64,000 bases of DNA from Escallonia rubra (lineage: Eukaryota; Streptophyta; Magnoliopsida; Escalloniales; Escalloniaceae). The DNA lies in NCBI GenBank assembly GCA_033065855.1, contig JAVXUO010002601.1, forward strand, positions 310,001-374,000, read 5' to 3'. Below, one piece after another: positions 32,974 to 55,860 of the stretch (within the stretch, counting starts at the first letter, position 1; the number at the start of each line of letters is the position of its first letter). Made by a program: the position numbers and the translations under genes. The notes beneath the pieces are model-generated. The model had not been told where the DNA came from. It was given only the letters and a program-made list of their open reading frames with translations, and searched no databases.

Positions 32974-34670
32974 GATCCATTCTTAGATGTTTAGCATTTT
33001 CTACACTATTTATACACATTTCTTTCCATTTAACCGTACTCTTAACCTAACAAATTATTTTTATACTTTCCATTTATCATCCCAATCTTTTTTACTTCTC
33101 ACAATAAAACCATCACTCAACACTACACAATGTCTCCACGTAGGGCCCACCCCAACTCAAAGAATAGAGAACAGAGTTACGTTGGTTTCCCTCCCCCTTC
33201 CCCTTCCTTTCTTCCCTGAGCCCACATTTGTGTGTGACATGACTGACATCCCCTTCCCCTTCACGTGTTCATGTAATTCCCTCTTTTCTTTCCCTGTTCG
33301 TGGAAAATGGCAGAGATCCTCTTCCCCTTCCCCTTCCCTGTTCGTGGAAAATGGAGGAGATAAATGAATGAATGAGAGAGAGAGAGAGAAAGAGAGGGGG
33401 GAGAGCTAGCTAGGGGCTCTCTGACGTGACGTTGCAGCTAGGCGTCAGAGGACAAGTCAGAAAATTGTGAACAGTTGACACTTGCTTTGGTATTCTGAGA
33501 AGCGAGAAAATGTGAAGTGTTTTCATTTATTTCTGTTCTATATCGATTTTTTTATTCAAAACGAATACGAAAAAAGATAAAAGTACACAAAAAAGTATCT
33601 TTTCATCATCATTACAAAAACGAAAACAAATCCTGTAAACGTATAGACCCTAAGGCATTGACGAAATCGCGCCAACACTACCCGATGCTCATCGACTTAT
33701 ATGGGGGTGATGACCCCATGGCCATTCCCCACATCACTGCAAGTCGTTGATGTGCTTGTAGCCTGACATGCTTGGCTGTCCGATAGAGGATATACTCTTC
33801 ATGTTTAGATTCACTTGCATCACCTATTGTGTTGTTTTACGAGACAATACAAAAGGCACCAAGCTTAATGCTGAGACAAGGGATGCTCAGTTGCTCACAG
33901 AAAGGGTTCCTACGGTCTAACATTTGCCAAACTCTTGGGCAGGAAGAGGTGAAGGTACAGAACAAGGCAACTTAAGTATGACAATGCATTGACAGCTGAT
34001 GACCCCAAGACTTTTTACTAATTGGCACTACTACTTGTTACAAGGAAAAGAATCTCGGGTGCTTATAAATATAACGTCTCAAAAGATAAACATATATCAA
34101 TAGTTACTTGTTACTTAAATAATATTATTTTTCACCGTACCAATGTGATTATATAATTTTTTTTTATTTTTCTTCCCAATTAACAACTCAGTAATAGTAT
34201 CGACGAATTCATTAATGGTAGAGTAAGATACTGTTTTGTTTTTATGACCGTAAATTGTAAGTTACATGCCTAAGTCAATAATATAAATACCGTTAGTTAT
34301 TAACAATTTTACAAACTACTCATCGATCTACCCAAGATCATATTCGTTACAAGATCGTTAGATCGCGATAATTAAATAATATACTCACTCCAAAAAAAAG
34401 TGAAAAATGGATCAATTTTAGAGCAAGAATATATGAACTTTCCTGCCAAAACCTGTACTGTCAATCAGTTCTTATAACGACTATTCTATCGTCAGGAGAT
34501 AAAAATAAATGTCTACCGCCACAAGACCACTCCCGCCCAGTAATCGGGAATTTGGGGGCTCACGCTGGAAACCCTAATCAGCATCATGCTCTTCCAATTT
34601 CAGCGTCAAATTCGGTAAACATCGTACAATTCCGATAATGTAAAACACACTTTCCTTGTATGCAACTCTC
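32974..34670. other. Spacer and FTSHI2 promoter
   Basis: No gene is seen. A TTCCCTGTTCGTGGAAAATGG word is duplicated at about 33290 and 33337, set in (CCTTCC)n sequence. A GA-rich run lies at 33374-33400. GGGGTGATGACCCC at about 33705-33718 is a perfect short hairpin. The final 200 bases contain GGAAACCCTAATC, typical of a plant leader. Confidence 0.4.
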
Positions 34671-44491
<9,821 letters not shown>

Positions 44492-45851
44492 CAAATGGAC
44501 AAGACCTATCAGGTGGCTAATATTTTCTTTTTGTCCTTTAATAGGTTATTTTTGTTATCTGGGTTTGGAGGTGTTAGCTTATGAGTACTATAGAATATTA
44601 TAGCTATCCATAGTTCAGTTGTGCTAAGGTGGGGAGAAATTTTCACAATGCTTTGGCCATAGATGTTAAAAGTGCATTCCAATTATGAAAGCCATTTCTG
44701 TCGATAAAACTGTCCCTGTTACTTTCTCGGTAGGGCATGTCAAAGCTTGATAGTTCAGCCCATAAAATATACCTAATATCGTGGTTTGCAAATTTTGTAT
44801 GAAGAGCAGTTAAATAATGTTACCAATTGCAAAATCATACTGCACCTAATTTTTTTCTTGGATTGAATGTCGTAATGTGAAGTTGGTTATGTTCCATTGA
44901 GGATGTTAGGTCATAATAGTAGATCTCCTTCCCAGAAGAATGAAATGGTGTTATATTTGTCCCTTTCAGCTTTGCTCTGACGGAAAAGAGGTGATGGTTT
45001 CGTTTGATGCAACAGTTAATGGAAAATTTCCTTCGAGGTTCCAACTTCCAAGAGCATCATTTTTGTTTTCTGCAAGCAAGATTCTTTGCAGTATTGATTG
45101 GCGGCATGAACAGATGCTCAACTTTTTGTGTGAAGGCATCGGATCTGCTACCCAACAAGTGTTATACACCTCGAAACAGGGAGGATATATGCCGCAGTGA
45201 AGAAAGGGCAAGCTTTTTCACAAGGCTTGGTACCGAGTCCAGGACCGGTCAAATTATTTTAGTAATAGCTTATATTTTGTTAGATTAGTTTCACTTCACA
45301 AGAAATGTACTCGATGTAGCTTTTAGGTTGAGAATATATATTCTTACTCTCGGTGGAGATTGAACTGATTATAGAGCGAGCTGTATAGTACTACAAATGT
45401 TCTGCAGGACGAACAAAGCATTTCACAAGTTTGACATAGTTGGTCTTCAGAGTTCAGACAGCCTTCCTGTCAATTTTTTTGCTAATTCTACTCACTTGTA
45501 CGCTCCTCTATTCGTCGCTGAAGGCTGATTATTGTCATTAAAGCAAACTTTTAGCCACAGAAAGATTGCAGAAAAGCATACAAGGGATTGAAATAGCATT
45601 CCCTTAAATTTGTCACTTTTTCCCTCTTTTATGCCTAAGTTTTATAAGTCCAAAATATAAATCAGGAAAAAGGAAAACAATGAAAACCAGGGCGGCTTTG
45701 TTCTCTTTGAATCCGGTCAAGTTTTCAACCGTAAGTAACTACCTCGCACGACCCTCCACTACGTAGAATATATCTTTGTAACTGTCAATAACTGCCACGT
45801 TCACCACTTCGGCTCCAAATTTGAAGTTCCCTCTTCAGCAACTCGTCCCTC
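44492..45851. other. FTSHI2 3' UTR and spacer
   Basis: The stop codon is followed by CTATCAG|GTGGCT near 44510, and a polypyrimidine-AG acceptor lies near 44969. A spliced 3' UTR is therefore possible but unproven. No other gene was seen. Confidence 0.35.
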
Positions 45852-45859
45852 TATATAAA
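45852..45859 (+). promoter_or_regulatory. TATA box of the phytocyanin gene
   Basis: TATATAAA lies 103 bases before the start codon at 45962, which would place the transcript start near 45885 and leave a leader of about 75 bases. Confidence 0.7.
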
Positions 45860-45961
45860 CACTCATCTCAGGCCACCCCATTAACTGATTCTGAGTAGCT
45901 TGTGCAGTGAAATATCACGTCCGGTACTTTGTGAAGGAGAAAAGTTCGAAGAAACACAGCC

Positions 45962-46983
45962 ATGGGTTCGGCTTCCATCTTCTTACGTCTCTTCTGCACC
46001 ATCATACTCGTCCTTGCCACCGCAAACACCCCTCCTGTCACGGCGTCCGAGGAGTTCAAAGTCGGGGACGCGGAGGGTTGGCGACAGCCCGGCTTGAATC
46101 ACACTGAGATGTATAACCACTGGGCTGCAAGGAGGCGATTCCACGTCGGGGATTCTCTCCGTGAGTTTATCATGCTCCTTTTCTTTTTAAACTCCATGTC
46201 GTACGTGGTATAGACTGTAAATCAGTTTGTGTTCCTACAATTATGTAGTTTAATGATTTGGAAAATCTGCGTTAATATATTTGATCAGTTTACTAGAAAT
46301 TCTTTGTTGAAAAGAGAGAGAGAAGAGAATGATTGGTTGTGTTATAGATGCTATGTTCTTATGCAGAAATCACTCGGGAGCAAGTTACGAAGTCTCTAGT
46401 TATATATAGGATATCCAACGATTCTTTGTAGCACAAACACGTTGTAAAGAAGTCTATACATTTCGTGTGACGTTTGTAAAACTTTTAGCAACAACTTTAT
46501 GGCATCACATTTGCTACTAGAGGTGTTAAAGAAGTGCCATCTTTGAATAAATGCTGTTAAGAAATGGGCACTTGATTCCATGGATCGACTTGATATTTTT
46601 ACTTCTGCACAGGTTTTGAGTACAAGAACGATTCAGTCCTGGTGGTGAACAAATGGGGGTACTACCACTGCAACACAAGCAGTCCAATCTTTGTCTTCAA
46701 CGATGGAAACACTGTTGTGAATCTTGACAGGCCTGGGCCAAGCTACTTCGTCAGTGGCGACCCAGATCATTGCAGAGACGGCCAGCGTTTACTGGTGGAG
46801 GTGATGAATCTGCACCCACCAGTTTCACACACTCCTCCCTCCATTGCCACCCCACCGCAGCCCTATTTGCCATCGTCTCCTGCACCATCTCCACTCGGTT
46901 CCGGTTCAGCAGCTCCATCGGTTTCCTTGAAAGTGATTTCAGTACTCTTGATGACTCCTCTTCTAGTTACCACCATAGCATAG
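45962..46983 (+). CDS. Early nodulin-like protein (phytocyanin, copper site lost)
   Basis: Two exons, 45962-46160 and 46613-46983 (phase 1), give 189 residues. A signal peptide covers about residues 1-28 (cleavage likely after PVTA). The phytocyanin fold runs from EEFKVGDAEGW to RLLVEVM, with the structural disulfide pair C86 and C120. At the type-I copper positions, His is replaced by N72 and Cys by S114, while H119 and Q124 remain; early-nodulin-like proteins typically lose copper this way. A Pro/Ser-rich arabinogalactan-like stretch (SSPAPSPLGSGS) and a hydrophobic tail (SVLLMTPLLVTTIA) predict a GPI anchor at the plasma membrane. The lone intron sits where phytocyanin genes usually have it. 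The subfamily member is not fixed. Confidence 0.93.
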
Positions 46984-49571
46984 GCATTCCGCTGCCAATG
47001 TTTCAGTATTCTTCTTTTGGAGTTCAATTTATTTGGATGATTTAGGTCGAGTTGGTTTCATTCTTGTGTTTAAAGACTTTAGCTAGGTATGCTACTTACT
47101 ATTGCTGTTATTCGATGTGGGTTGAACTACTTTATCACTTGTGCTATCACAGTGGCATTGGATTTGTTTTGTTTCATTACGAGTGTCAACTATTGCTTTT
47201 TGGGTTGGTATTTTTCTTCGGAATCTTCCCAATACCAAAGGGAGTACCGATGCAGCTCCATTAGTTATATTTCAAGTCATCTGGTGCCAATAGTGGTTGG
47301 AAATACATGTAGAGATCGTTGAAGGTTAAATAGTTGGTTCTAGCTCATTAAAATCTTTTCAATTGTCCTTTGGAAATGGATATACTATTAATTGCACAAA
47401 AAAGGGTCAAAGAGCAGCCAATCTAAACATGATGGCTCGGGAAATGATCTAAAAAAAGTTGAAGCGTGTAAAATCAATTAAGGAAAAAAAAATAAGGCAT
47501 TGAAAAAGCAGCAAAAAGAAAAAAGAACGAACGAAAAAAGAAAAAGAAAGGGAAGGTAACATATAGCGCGAATTAGAACTGAAAATCGGTTTAGTTATTT
47601 CAGTTGGAGTTAGGCTACGTGCTCTGAATTTTGCATTTATGGTTGTTCTTCGATGGCTGATCGTATTTTCTTCTGAATTTTCTTCCATGCTTTGTGGGTT
47701 CATCCTCGATGAATACTATTAGGGTATGAGACATACTCAAATCGGTTTTACTTGCGAGAATCAAAGTAATCGATCTTTTCGAGATCCATATTAGTTACGA
47801 GCCGGGAAATCTGGAATTGACGGAATTGGTTGAAAAAAATTAGAAAATAACTTCACCTTATATGAATTCTTTGTTACCATTTTTTGAGTGTATATGGTTT
47901 TGTATTTACTATGAACCTCAAATGCGAAGCTTTTCATAGAAACATAGCTAATTTGTATGCTTAATTATTCTTCAACTACTGATGCTTCTCTATCAGTAAT
48001 GGTTGTTAATTAATAAAAAGGACAGCTATAGGGATTAATCAAAACAACATACATGATCACATCTTAACTGCAATGGAACGGCAGATAACATGTAGTAGTT
48101 AAATAGGCTTCTTCTCTTATGGAATTTGTGTTTTTGGTTTGTTGAGTGCGAGGGAAGTGTGATATATTTATAATAATGAATTGGGGTTTATGGGATATTC
48201 CTGATGTATTTTTTTTATGCTTAGAGTTATTGAACAATGGATCAAGCTTAGACCACTTTGTCAGAAAGAAACTGGTTGTTATGCCTCACTTGAAAATTTT
48301 CGGAAATGATTCTGAGTTAACTAGGATTCCATGTTAAGATTTCCTCCTTATATGTAATTCTTAAAGCTCAAATGAAATTACAAAGACCTTTACCACAAAG
48401 AGAAATCTTTGTAAATTAAGGTGAAACCTCACCAAGCTTCTAAGTTCACTTATACAATAACTTTCTTAAGTAATTGTATTTACCAAGCACCTTATAATGT
48501 ATTATTATTATGAAGCAAGATTATACATGTAAGAATAAAGAGTATTGTATATGCTCCAAAATGCGTATTATATATGCATAGGTATGTCGCAGTAAGAGTA
48601 GAGTAAGCATAACGAATAGCAAAATGAAAAGGAGTGCATATGCACTCGAGTTCCATCATTGAATGCCAAACCATTCTTGCAGAATGCGCAAGTGTAATGG
48701 CTCTTAGTCTTTTACTCTTCACTCAATCAGTAAGAAAGCCCAAACAACTATTCATCTCGAATTTATACTATAACAACTTTAATAGTTTACAACATAGACA
48801 TAAATTGCTTCTTTCAATTTCTCCATTGGCTTTTCTTTTTACCAACACACATTTTTTTGATACAACGTCTTGCAAACAAGATCTCCAAACATTCAACAGA
48901 TCACAAGAGATAATGATATGACTTAAAAATTTACTTTCACTCACATTACTTCATTCTAGTTCCCTTAAAAGCATAAACTTTTGAAACGACTGGTGACGCA
49001 TTCTTCGCGCTATTGATTAGCGTCGAATCTTGTGTCACTAAATTCCGTCGTGTATATGTAACGGCGTTTACTATTTTGTAAAACGGATTCATCTTATCGA
49101 TTGACTAAAGAGTCAACCGTTAATTACGTCCACGACCACCTCCAATTAAAGAAACACGAATAACAAATGAGAAATATACGAAAACTTTCATTTTAAATGG
49201 ATCTTAATACATCATGAAACGTAATTAAAATTTACATGAAGTAATAAGAAAATCATAAATAAAAGAGAAATGAATTGATTCACCTTGACCCCATTTTTTA
49301 TTTATTTATTTGCTTTCCTTCTCCCCTTCTTTTCTTTTCTTCTCTCTCTCTCTCTTTTCCCCCTTTTTCTTCTTGTTTTCTTTCTGCCGAAGCAGCCTTT
49401 CCTATCTTTTTTTTTCCTTTGCTGAGTCTTGAGTCTTCTGCTGACTTCACCCTCTCTTTTTTTGTTCCAGTTTTTTCCTGCGGAGAGAGACCCTTCTTCC
49501 TCTCTTTTCTTATTCCTTTTTCCTTTTTGTTTCTGACTTCTCTTCCCCTCTATAACTAGAACTCTAGCTAT
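46984..49571. other. Intergenic, no gene recognised
   Basis: AT-rich sequence with short open frames only. 49310-49560 is a pyrimidine-rich (T/C) block that produces long spurious frames on both strands. Confidence 0.4.
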
Positions 49572-49629
49572 CAGGGGCGAATATGATGTAGGACCCGGGG
49601 GGGTGTATGGTCCCCCCCCCACCCCCTGA
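49572..49629 (+). mobile_element. Possible third terminus of the CAGGGGCG hAT family
   Basis: CAGGGGCGAATATG is followed by a G7...C9 hairpin around GTATGG, a layout very like the left end of the element at 60537. The short block could close at ACCCCCTG near 49629. No matching right end or target duplication was established. Confidence 0.35.
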
Positions 49630-51647
49630 AATGAATAAGCTGTGTTCAAACCTTTCTGTCAAATTTATGGAGTTGCGGAACTGGAGAGGAGAGGAATAGA
49701 GGTAGAAGATGGGTCTTAATAGAGGAAGTTACCATACAACCCTCACTTATGACATTAAAAGAACAAAAGTAAGGGGCATCTGGGTAAATTTCCGCAATCC
49801 ATCTTTATTCTTAGACTTTATACTATTACAAGAATGTCATTGGCGAATGAAATATACATATATGTTAGTTTGCTTTATTTTTCCTTTTAAAGGTCATTAA
49901 TAAGTCTCTTTCTAAACTGCTAAAAATATGTGCCACTAAAGTTTAGTGGCTAAACACACTATTTTATGCAAAGTCAAAATATTTTGTTGCTAAAATTATA
50001 TTGAAGAGACTTTTTAATTCGATATAGTGATAATTTGCTCTCATATCCGGTTGAAAAGATGAGTAAGATAGACTTCAAAATTGGAACTGGTTATATATTT
50101 CATAAAGTACTTGAAAGCTCCGTGCTTTTTGTTTTTCACTACAATAGGTGAAAATTCTAATGCTCATGCATTTTATATTTTCCTATTAATATGCAAATTT
50201 TGATGAAGTAGATGATCGTTTCTATGCTATACAAATCAATAACTTTGTATGCGTGTTTGATCCCCCCGAATGCACATCCTATAACCAACTCAAGTCTTTT
50301 TGGCTTGGAGGACACTTCATGGATAATCGCCACATTTTATCACATGTGATAATTCTTCAACTTTTATCACTTTTAATGAGCATTTATCCCTTTAATTTTG
50401 TTGAAATGTCTCCAATTCTATTTCACCACAAATGCTATAATCCAGTTATATGAGTCCACTTAAAAAACCTGAATATTTGGGCTTCTTTTGAAAAGCCCCC
50501 AACAAAAATATTGAGCTTGCTTGTTAACCGATATCTTTTGTTGGTCAACATTTCGCTGCCAACCACGACGATGTAACTTGACATAATCCTAGACCTCTTG
50601 TTGTATCTTGGATTCAATTCTTTCTAATTGTATTGGACTTCATTCATTCATTTCTCGTATTTGTGCAATTACTAGTGGACTAGTTGTGCTTCTTGACTTA
50701 ATATGATAACACTGTTACTGCAAGATTGCATCTTGACCAAGCATCATAACATTGTTACTGTAACCTTGCATGTTAATTAAGCATGATAACATTATTGCTA
50801 TAATTTGGACCTAAAATTATTAAGAAATTACCAAAAAGTCCTTAAATTTTACTTATTTAATATGAAAAAAGCCCAAAAATTTGTCTAACCGAAAAACTGA
50901 GACTTGAATTTTTGTCCACAATAACCTTAATTATTGAACATATGTATGCACGTTCGGATGGTGCCGATGCCGCTGCCTCTGCCTCCACCTCCACCGCAAC
51001 GGAAGTTATTTCTATCTCACAGCCAACATTCAATTGTATCACAGTTGAAAGTACTGCTGTTGTGACTCTTGAAGTTGACAAGGCCCATGTTTACCATATT
51101 TTTTGGGCCGAAAATTCACTTTATAGTGACAAATTCATAGCTTTGTTGCTTAAAGGCTGTACGGACAAACACCGCCCTGATGTTACTTCAGCAAGAAGGA
51201 TCCATTTTGGTGGTATGCGCTAAGATAGTACAATATTTGATAAGTTTAGTGTTATGGTGAAATTTACTCCGTAATACATAAAGAAAAAAAGGTAAAAGTT
51301 CTCAAATAAGAATGTGGTAATTAATAAATTGAAGCTTGATTTTTTTTTTTTCATGTGGTTCTCCTATTTGGTTCATATCTCTAATTATAAGTTTGTTTGT
51401 TTTTTCTAAGCTTAGGCCTAAAGGACTAACGTGATACTTTCCAAATACGATAGATGATTTAGAACATCTATACAAATTTAAATGACCAAAAATATACATT
51501 ATCCAAAAATTAGAATCATGAGCAAATATTAGAATTAGTCGGTTATTTCTCCCGTGATAAACTGTCATAATTGGAAAATGATGGAAATCCATGAAGACAT
51601 ATTCAATCATGGTATGAGGATGAGGTAGTGTGAAGAATCCATCGACT
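49630..51647. other. Intergenic, one unexplained open frame
   Basis: A palindrome GCCACTAAAGTTTAGTGGC lies at about 49932-49950. An open frame at 50912-51223 (104 codons) is more GC-rich at its start and encodes an Ala/Ser/Thr-rich stretch, but carries no recognised domain and is not called a gene. Confidence 0.35.
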
Positions 51648-51655
51648 CCTAGCAC

Positions 51656-52307
51656 CAGGGGCGGACCACGCTCATGACCAGGAGGGGCCATGGCACCTCT
51701 CAACATGTTTTGGAATTATATTTTAGTTTCTTAAATGATAGTTAAATATATTTAAAATATTTACGAAAATGTCACTATATTGTAACATTAATTTATTAAG
51801 ATTTTATTTTCTTGTGTTCTTTTACTCTTTGTACCCTGTCATAATCTTTGTCTTTGTCATTTTCTTACTCTATCTTCATTCTTCCAAATCCCAATTTCTA
51901 AATCACTAAATTGCAAAAAAATAATAAAAAAATTTGGTTAGTTCTTTTATTTTTAAGTATGAATTCTTATAATTTGTGAACTTATACGTGACTAATGTAC
52001 TCATACAATTAATAATTACATTAGAAATATATTTATACAGTAAGAGTTAATTTTTTTCATGTAAAATTAGTAATTTATTAACAAGTTAAATAAATCACTA
52101 TGCATAATGAAAATATATTGTGAGTAGTCAAATTGAACAATTTATTTTGTATTAAATGTATTTAATAGAGACGCTAATTATAATATATATATTTTATTAT
52201 TCGTGTATTAAGTGAACTTGAACTTTCTGAATTCTTTTATGTTAGTCATCAAATCTTTTTTATTATTTTTTGACACTTCCCGACTAGACTTTCTAAGTCC
52301 GTCCCAA
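51656..52307 (+). mobile_element. Tip100-like hAT non-autonomous element, copy A
   Basis: It starts CAGGGGCGGACC and ends in GTCCGTCCCAA, a worn inverse of the start. CCTAGCAC (51648-51655) and CTTAGCAC (52308-52315) flank it as an 8-bp duplication with one difference. The 652-bp body aligns along its length with copy B at 60537-61201 in the same orientation. There is no transposase. The worn terminus and duplication suggest it is the older insertion. Confidence 0.8.
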
Positions 52308-52315
52308 CTTAGCAC

Positions 52316-52770
52316 AATAAACCCTAAGTAGTCATGTATTCATGGTAGAAACCTGAGATTGCTTCTCAACTTCTTACAATTGGGGAGGTTCAAGGCTAGA
52401 GTAGGTAGCTTCATTGTGAACCCAGTATTGCCCTCTCTATTTACTTTTCTTTGTGGTGTAGTACTGTAGTCGCAAGCGATGGGAAGTATATCATCGTCCT
52501 CATTTGTTTAGACAAAGATAAAGTTATAAGATAAAATAACAGTTCATGATAAACTTATATCAAATAAAATAATAGTTCTCATTTTCTTTTCTCAAGCTTA
52601 AACATTTAATTTTTAATTTTTTAAGCATCACATGTTATCGGAAAGTGTACTATATGTCCCGCAAGGAAATGCGTTACAACCAACAAAAAAAAAAAAAGAG
52701 CTCTTGGCTTTATTATATTCTTCATGTATTATCAACTACAAAATCACCTTTTATGTCCTAATAAAGATCA
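52316..52770. other. Spacer upstream of the 184-aa gene promoter
   Basis: AT-rich, with no feature recognised. Confidence 0.35.
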
Positions 52771-52777
52771 TATAAAA
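52771..52777 (+). promoter_or_regulatory. TATA box of the 184-aa protein gene
   Basis: TATAAAA lies about 28 bases before the first leader-like segment at 52801. This fits a transcript that starts near 52800, splices at 52862 and rejoins at 55848. Confidence 0.5.
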
Positions 52778-52800
52778 CGTGCGCGGTTCCATATTTCCAA

Positions 52801-52861
52801 TTCAAGCCAAGAAGCGGCAAGCTGCAGAGAGCAGTAACTAGCGACACCTCACTATAGCAAG
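52801..52861 (+). other. Probable leader exon, copy R1
   Basis: It contains GAGCAGTAACTAGCGACA-like sequence and ends at a good donor (CAAG|GTAAAT at 52862). Related segments recur at 53160 and 54276. It is inferred to be an untranslated first exon of the gene whose coding part begins at 55861. Confidence 0.45.
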
Positions 52862-53159
52862 GTAAATTCTCCACCCCGTTTCTCTGTGTATCCCATTTTC
52901 TCTTTGAAAATTGATTTGGGGAGTGGCGGTGTTCTGTAGTGTTGTGCAATGGGTTTTGCGTTGGTACCGAGTTTTTGTTGGCCTTGTTGCGCTTTTTATA
53001 GTTTTCATCCAAATGCAAATGACTAGGGTAATGCTTCAAAGACTAAGAAAGTGAGTAATCACTCGGAACATCAATGTTTCAATTCATGAGCTACCAAATG
53101 GGCCTCTTAAATCATATTGAAAGATGCAATTTCTAGGGTACTCATTACCGGCTTTTTTT

Positions 53160-53210
53160 CAAGCAATAGCAGCAAGCAGATGGAGAGCAGAAACTAGCGA
53201 CAACGTCCTT
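53160..53210 (+). other. Leader-like segment, copy R2
   Basis: CAAGCAATAGCAGCAAGC is followed by GAGCAGAAACTAGCGACAAC. It is homologous to R1 and R3, but no strong splice donor follows, so it may be inactive. Confidence 0.45.
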
Positions 53211-54275
53211 CCATTTTTTCCCATGTCTCTTACTATCTCTTAAGTTATGTTTCCTTGAAGATTTGATGTGGGTATGGTTGGGTTGATGGTACCTGAAACT
53301 TGGTTTATATATGCTTGAAGAGAATGGGTTTCCGCTGAGATTTTAGTTGTTGGCATTATTGGATCTGCTTATGGTTTTTAACTGGATGGATAATTTTGTA
53401 AGTTTTATGACGGAAATGTAAGCAACTTAAAAGTACTTTGTTTGTAAGTTTTATGATGGAAATATATAGTTCCAAGATTCATTTGTATTGAGATAGTGTT
53501 TGTCTTAGCATTCAATGCTTTGTTTGCGAGTATGGATACTGGAAGCATGTACGTGCACTTTCATTTGTTTGTTTTCCTCTCTTTCAAGGCATACTTGTTC
53601 TTCTCTTAATCTATGGTCCCTTTTGCCACAATTAACCGCTTCCTGCTTGGATGGAGTACAAATGTATAGGGGCCTGGGAGCAGTTGTAACTTTGTTTTAG
53701 CTTTGACCTTACTAACAGAATAACATATAAGATGGCCATGGCCCTAAGAGTACCCATTTGTGAAGGCTGAAGCTAGTGCCACATTTAATGCCCTATCGAG
53801 CAGTGCTGTACACAGTTGTATTGTATCAACTGCATTATCAATTGTGTGCTCCTATGGCATTAAAGATTTCTGCACTGGATTTTTCTCTTCCTAGATTACT
53901 TGGGGTCTTCTTCTGACATTTTTTTCGTATCAACTATGTTACCGCTTTTAGAGTTAAACTTTCCTTGTTGTGGTTGGACTTTCTCTGTAATTGATTATGC
54001 TTGATATTTGAAGACATTCAACACGGATTTTACATCACCCTTGAGATTCTTTTGTTTGCATTAGCAAATCTTTATGGTTTCATCTGGATGCAAATGGTAG
54101 ATGTGGGATTGGAGGGTGACTTTTATACTGGAGTAAGAAATGTATGCAATACTCTTGTAGTGTGTAGAATTTGAGCTGCAAATGGTTGTTAGATATTTGC
54201 AAAGGATTTGATGCGTGAGGTAACCGATCACTGGCTTTGCCTCAGCTTTGTGTTGTTATTTTCTCCGTGTTCAGC

Positions 54276-54357
54276 TTAAGCAATAGCAGCAAGAGGCAGA
54301 GCAGAAACTGGCGAGAAGCGACAAACAGCTTCTCTTTTTAACTCTTAATATCTGAAG
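54276..54357 (+). other. Probable alternative leader exon, copy R3
   Basis: AAGCAATAGCAGCAAG is followed by AGAGCAGAAACTGGCGAGAA and ends at a good donor (GAAG|GTAAGTTC). Splicing to the acceptor at 55847 would remove a 1490-base intron. Confidence 0.45.
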
Positions 54358-55860
54358 GTAAGTTCTTGACCCTGTTCTTCTAATATTTTTGTCTTCTCTC
54401 ATATTGGTAAAGTGAATTTTTGGAGAAGTGAATTAGGTATGTATGAAGTCTTAGTACTTGAAACTTGGTGTATGCTTCGTATTTCGGGGATGTTTTGCTT
54501 AAACCCCTATGGCCTATTCTGTATCATAAGTCTTATACTTGTGGTACCTTGTGGTTGGATTGTAAGTGCACTTGAAACTTGGGTATCGATTTATGCTTTG
54601 TGGCACAAGTCATATATTGCTTGAATTTGTTCATGGTAGTGCTTTTGTTAAGCCCCTTTGTCCTATTTTTGCTATGAAAACTAGATTTCTTATTTGCTGT
54701 ACCTTAAGAAAATGGCTCGAATCTGCTGGCCCCAATCGCTGCACAGCACCTGAAACCATTTAAACCATACCATCCCTTTTCTCTCTGTAAATCAACTCTA
54801 CTCTGGCAGCAGTCGAAACCTGCTGACAAAGCATGCCGAAGGGTGGGACCAATTGTGGACATGATTGTTTTTCCCTCTTTAGTGTCAGTAGTCAAGACAA
54901 ATGAAAATTTTCACTGCTGAGATGCTATGAAGATCCATCACATTGTTGGATTGAAATGGACACTTTTGGTCACTAGTGCAAGTGGACAACAATGGTTTGT
55001 GAAGATAGATTGTATATTTTGATTTCTGCTTGTACAGAAGATGCATAAGGCAAAGAGAAATTGATGGGTGAAAATATTGTTACCTCTGTTCTTCCAACAA
55101 CCCCACCTCCTCCATCTCTCTATTAACAGCCTTCTTCACCTTTGATAGAGTCAAAAGTTTATACTGTTATGGACAACATCTTTACATGGTAATTTACAAT
55201 TGCTGATGGGTGTTATCCTTTTTATTGGTGGAGAGAATGAGTTTACTATGTTGTCGTAGTGATAAACCTTGGTATAGTTATCTACTTATCTAGGACACAT
55301 GGTGATGATTTAGTGATGGGGCAGGATCTTTGCAGAGCAGATTCTGAGCCCGAGGTTGCAACTGTGTGTTAGATGGTTTTTTTTTTAAGTGACCTACAAT
55401 TGTCAGTTATTAACGCTTGTAGAATGTTAGACTGTATGCGTCTGGTAGTCCAGTGCTTAAGTGACTGGTTTCTTGTTTGGGTAAAGTACACAGACTGCAA
55501 AGTGACCGAGTAATTCGATGAGTTCATTTCACAATGCTAAGACAAACACAAATAAGTGGCACATACATATCACCCTGTTGTCAAACACCCCAACCCAGGA
55601 CCCACGCCTCTTGTGGCCTATACCCTCAGTATGCTCTCCATTGATAGGCATGCAGACAACTCATATTTATGACGGAATTTTGCGAAGTCAGCTTAAGATA
55701 CGAGGGTTGGGAAAGGCGCGCGTGGGGGTTGTTGGGGTTTTGTCGGGGGAGGGGGTTGGGTTGTTAACTTACCGTTTTGCTACTAATGTTCAGTTGTGTA
55801 TTGACTTGTCTCCCAAATTATTATGGTAACAGTTTTCACTAATTTAGGCATTGTAAGAAG

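Noticed and set aside
49275-49649. Coding frames on both strands
   Set aside because: They come from a pyrimidine-rich low-complexity block (Phe/Leu/Ser on one strand, Lys/Arg/Glu on the other).
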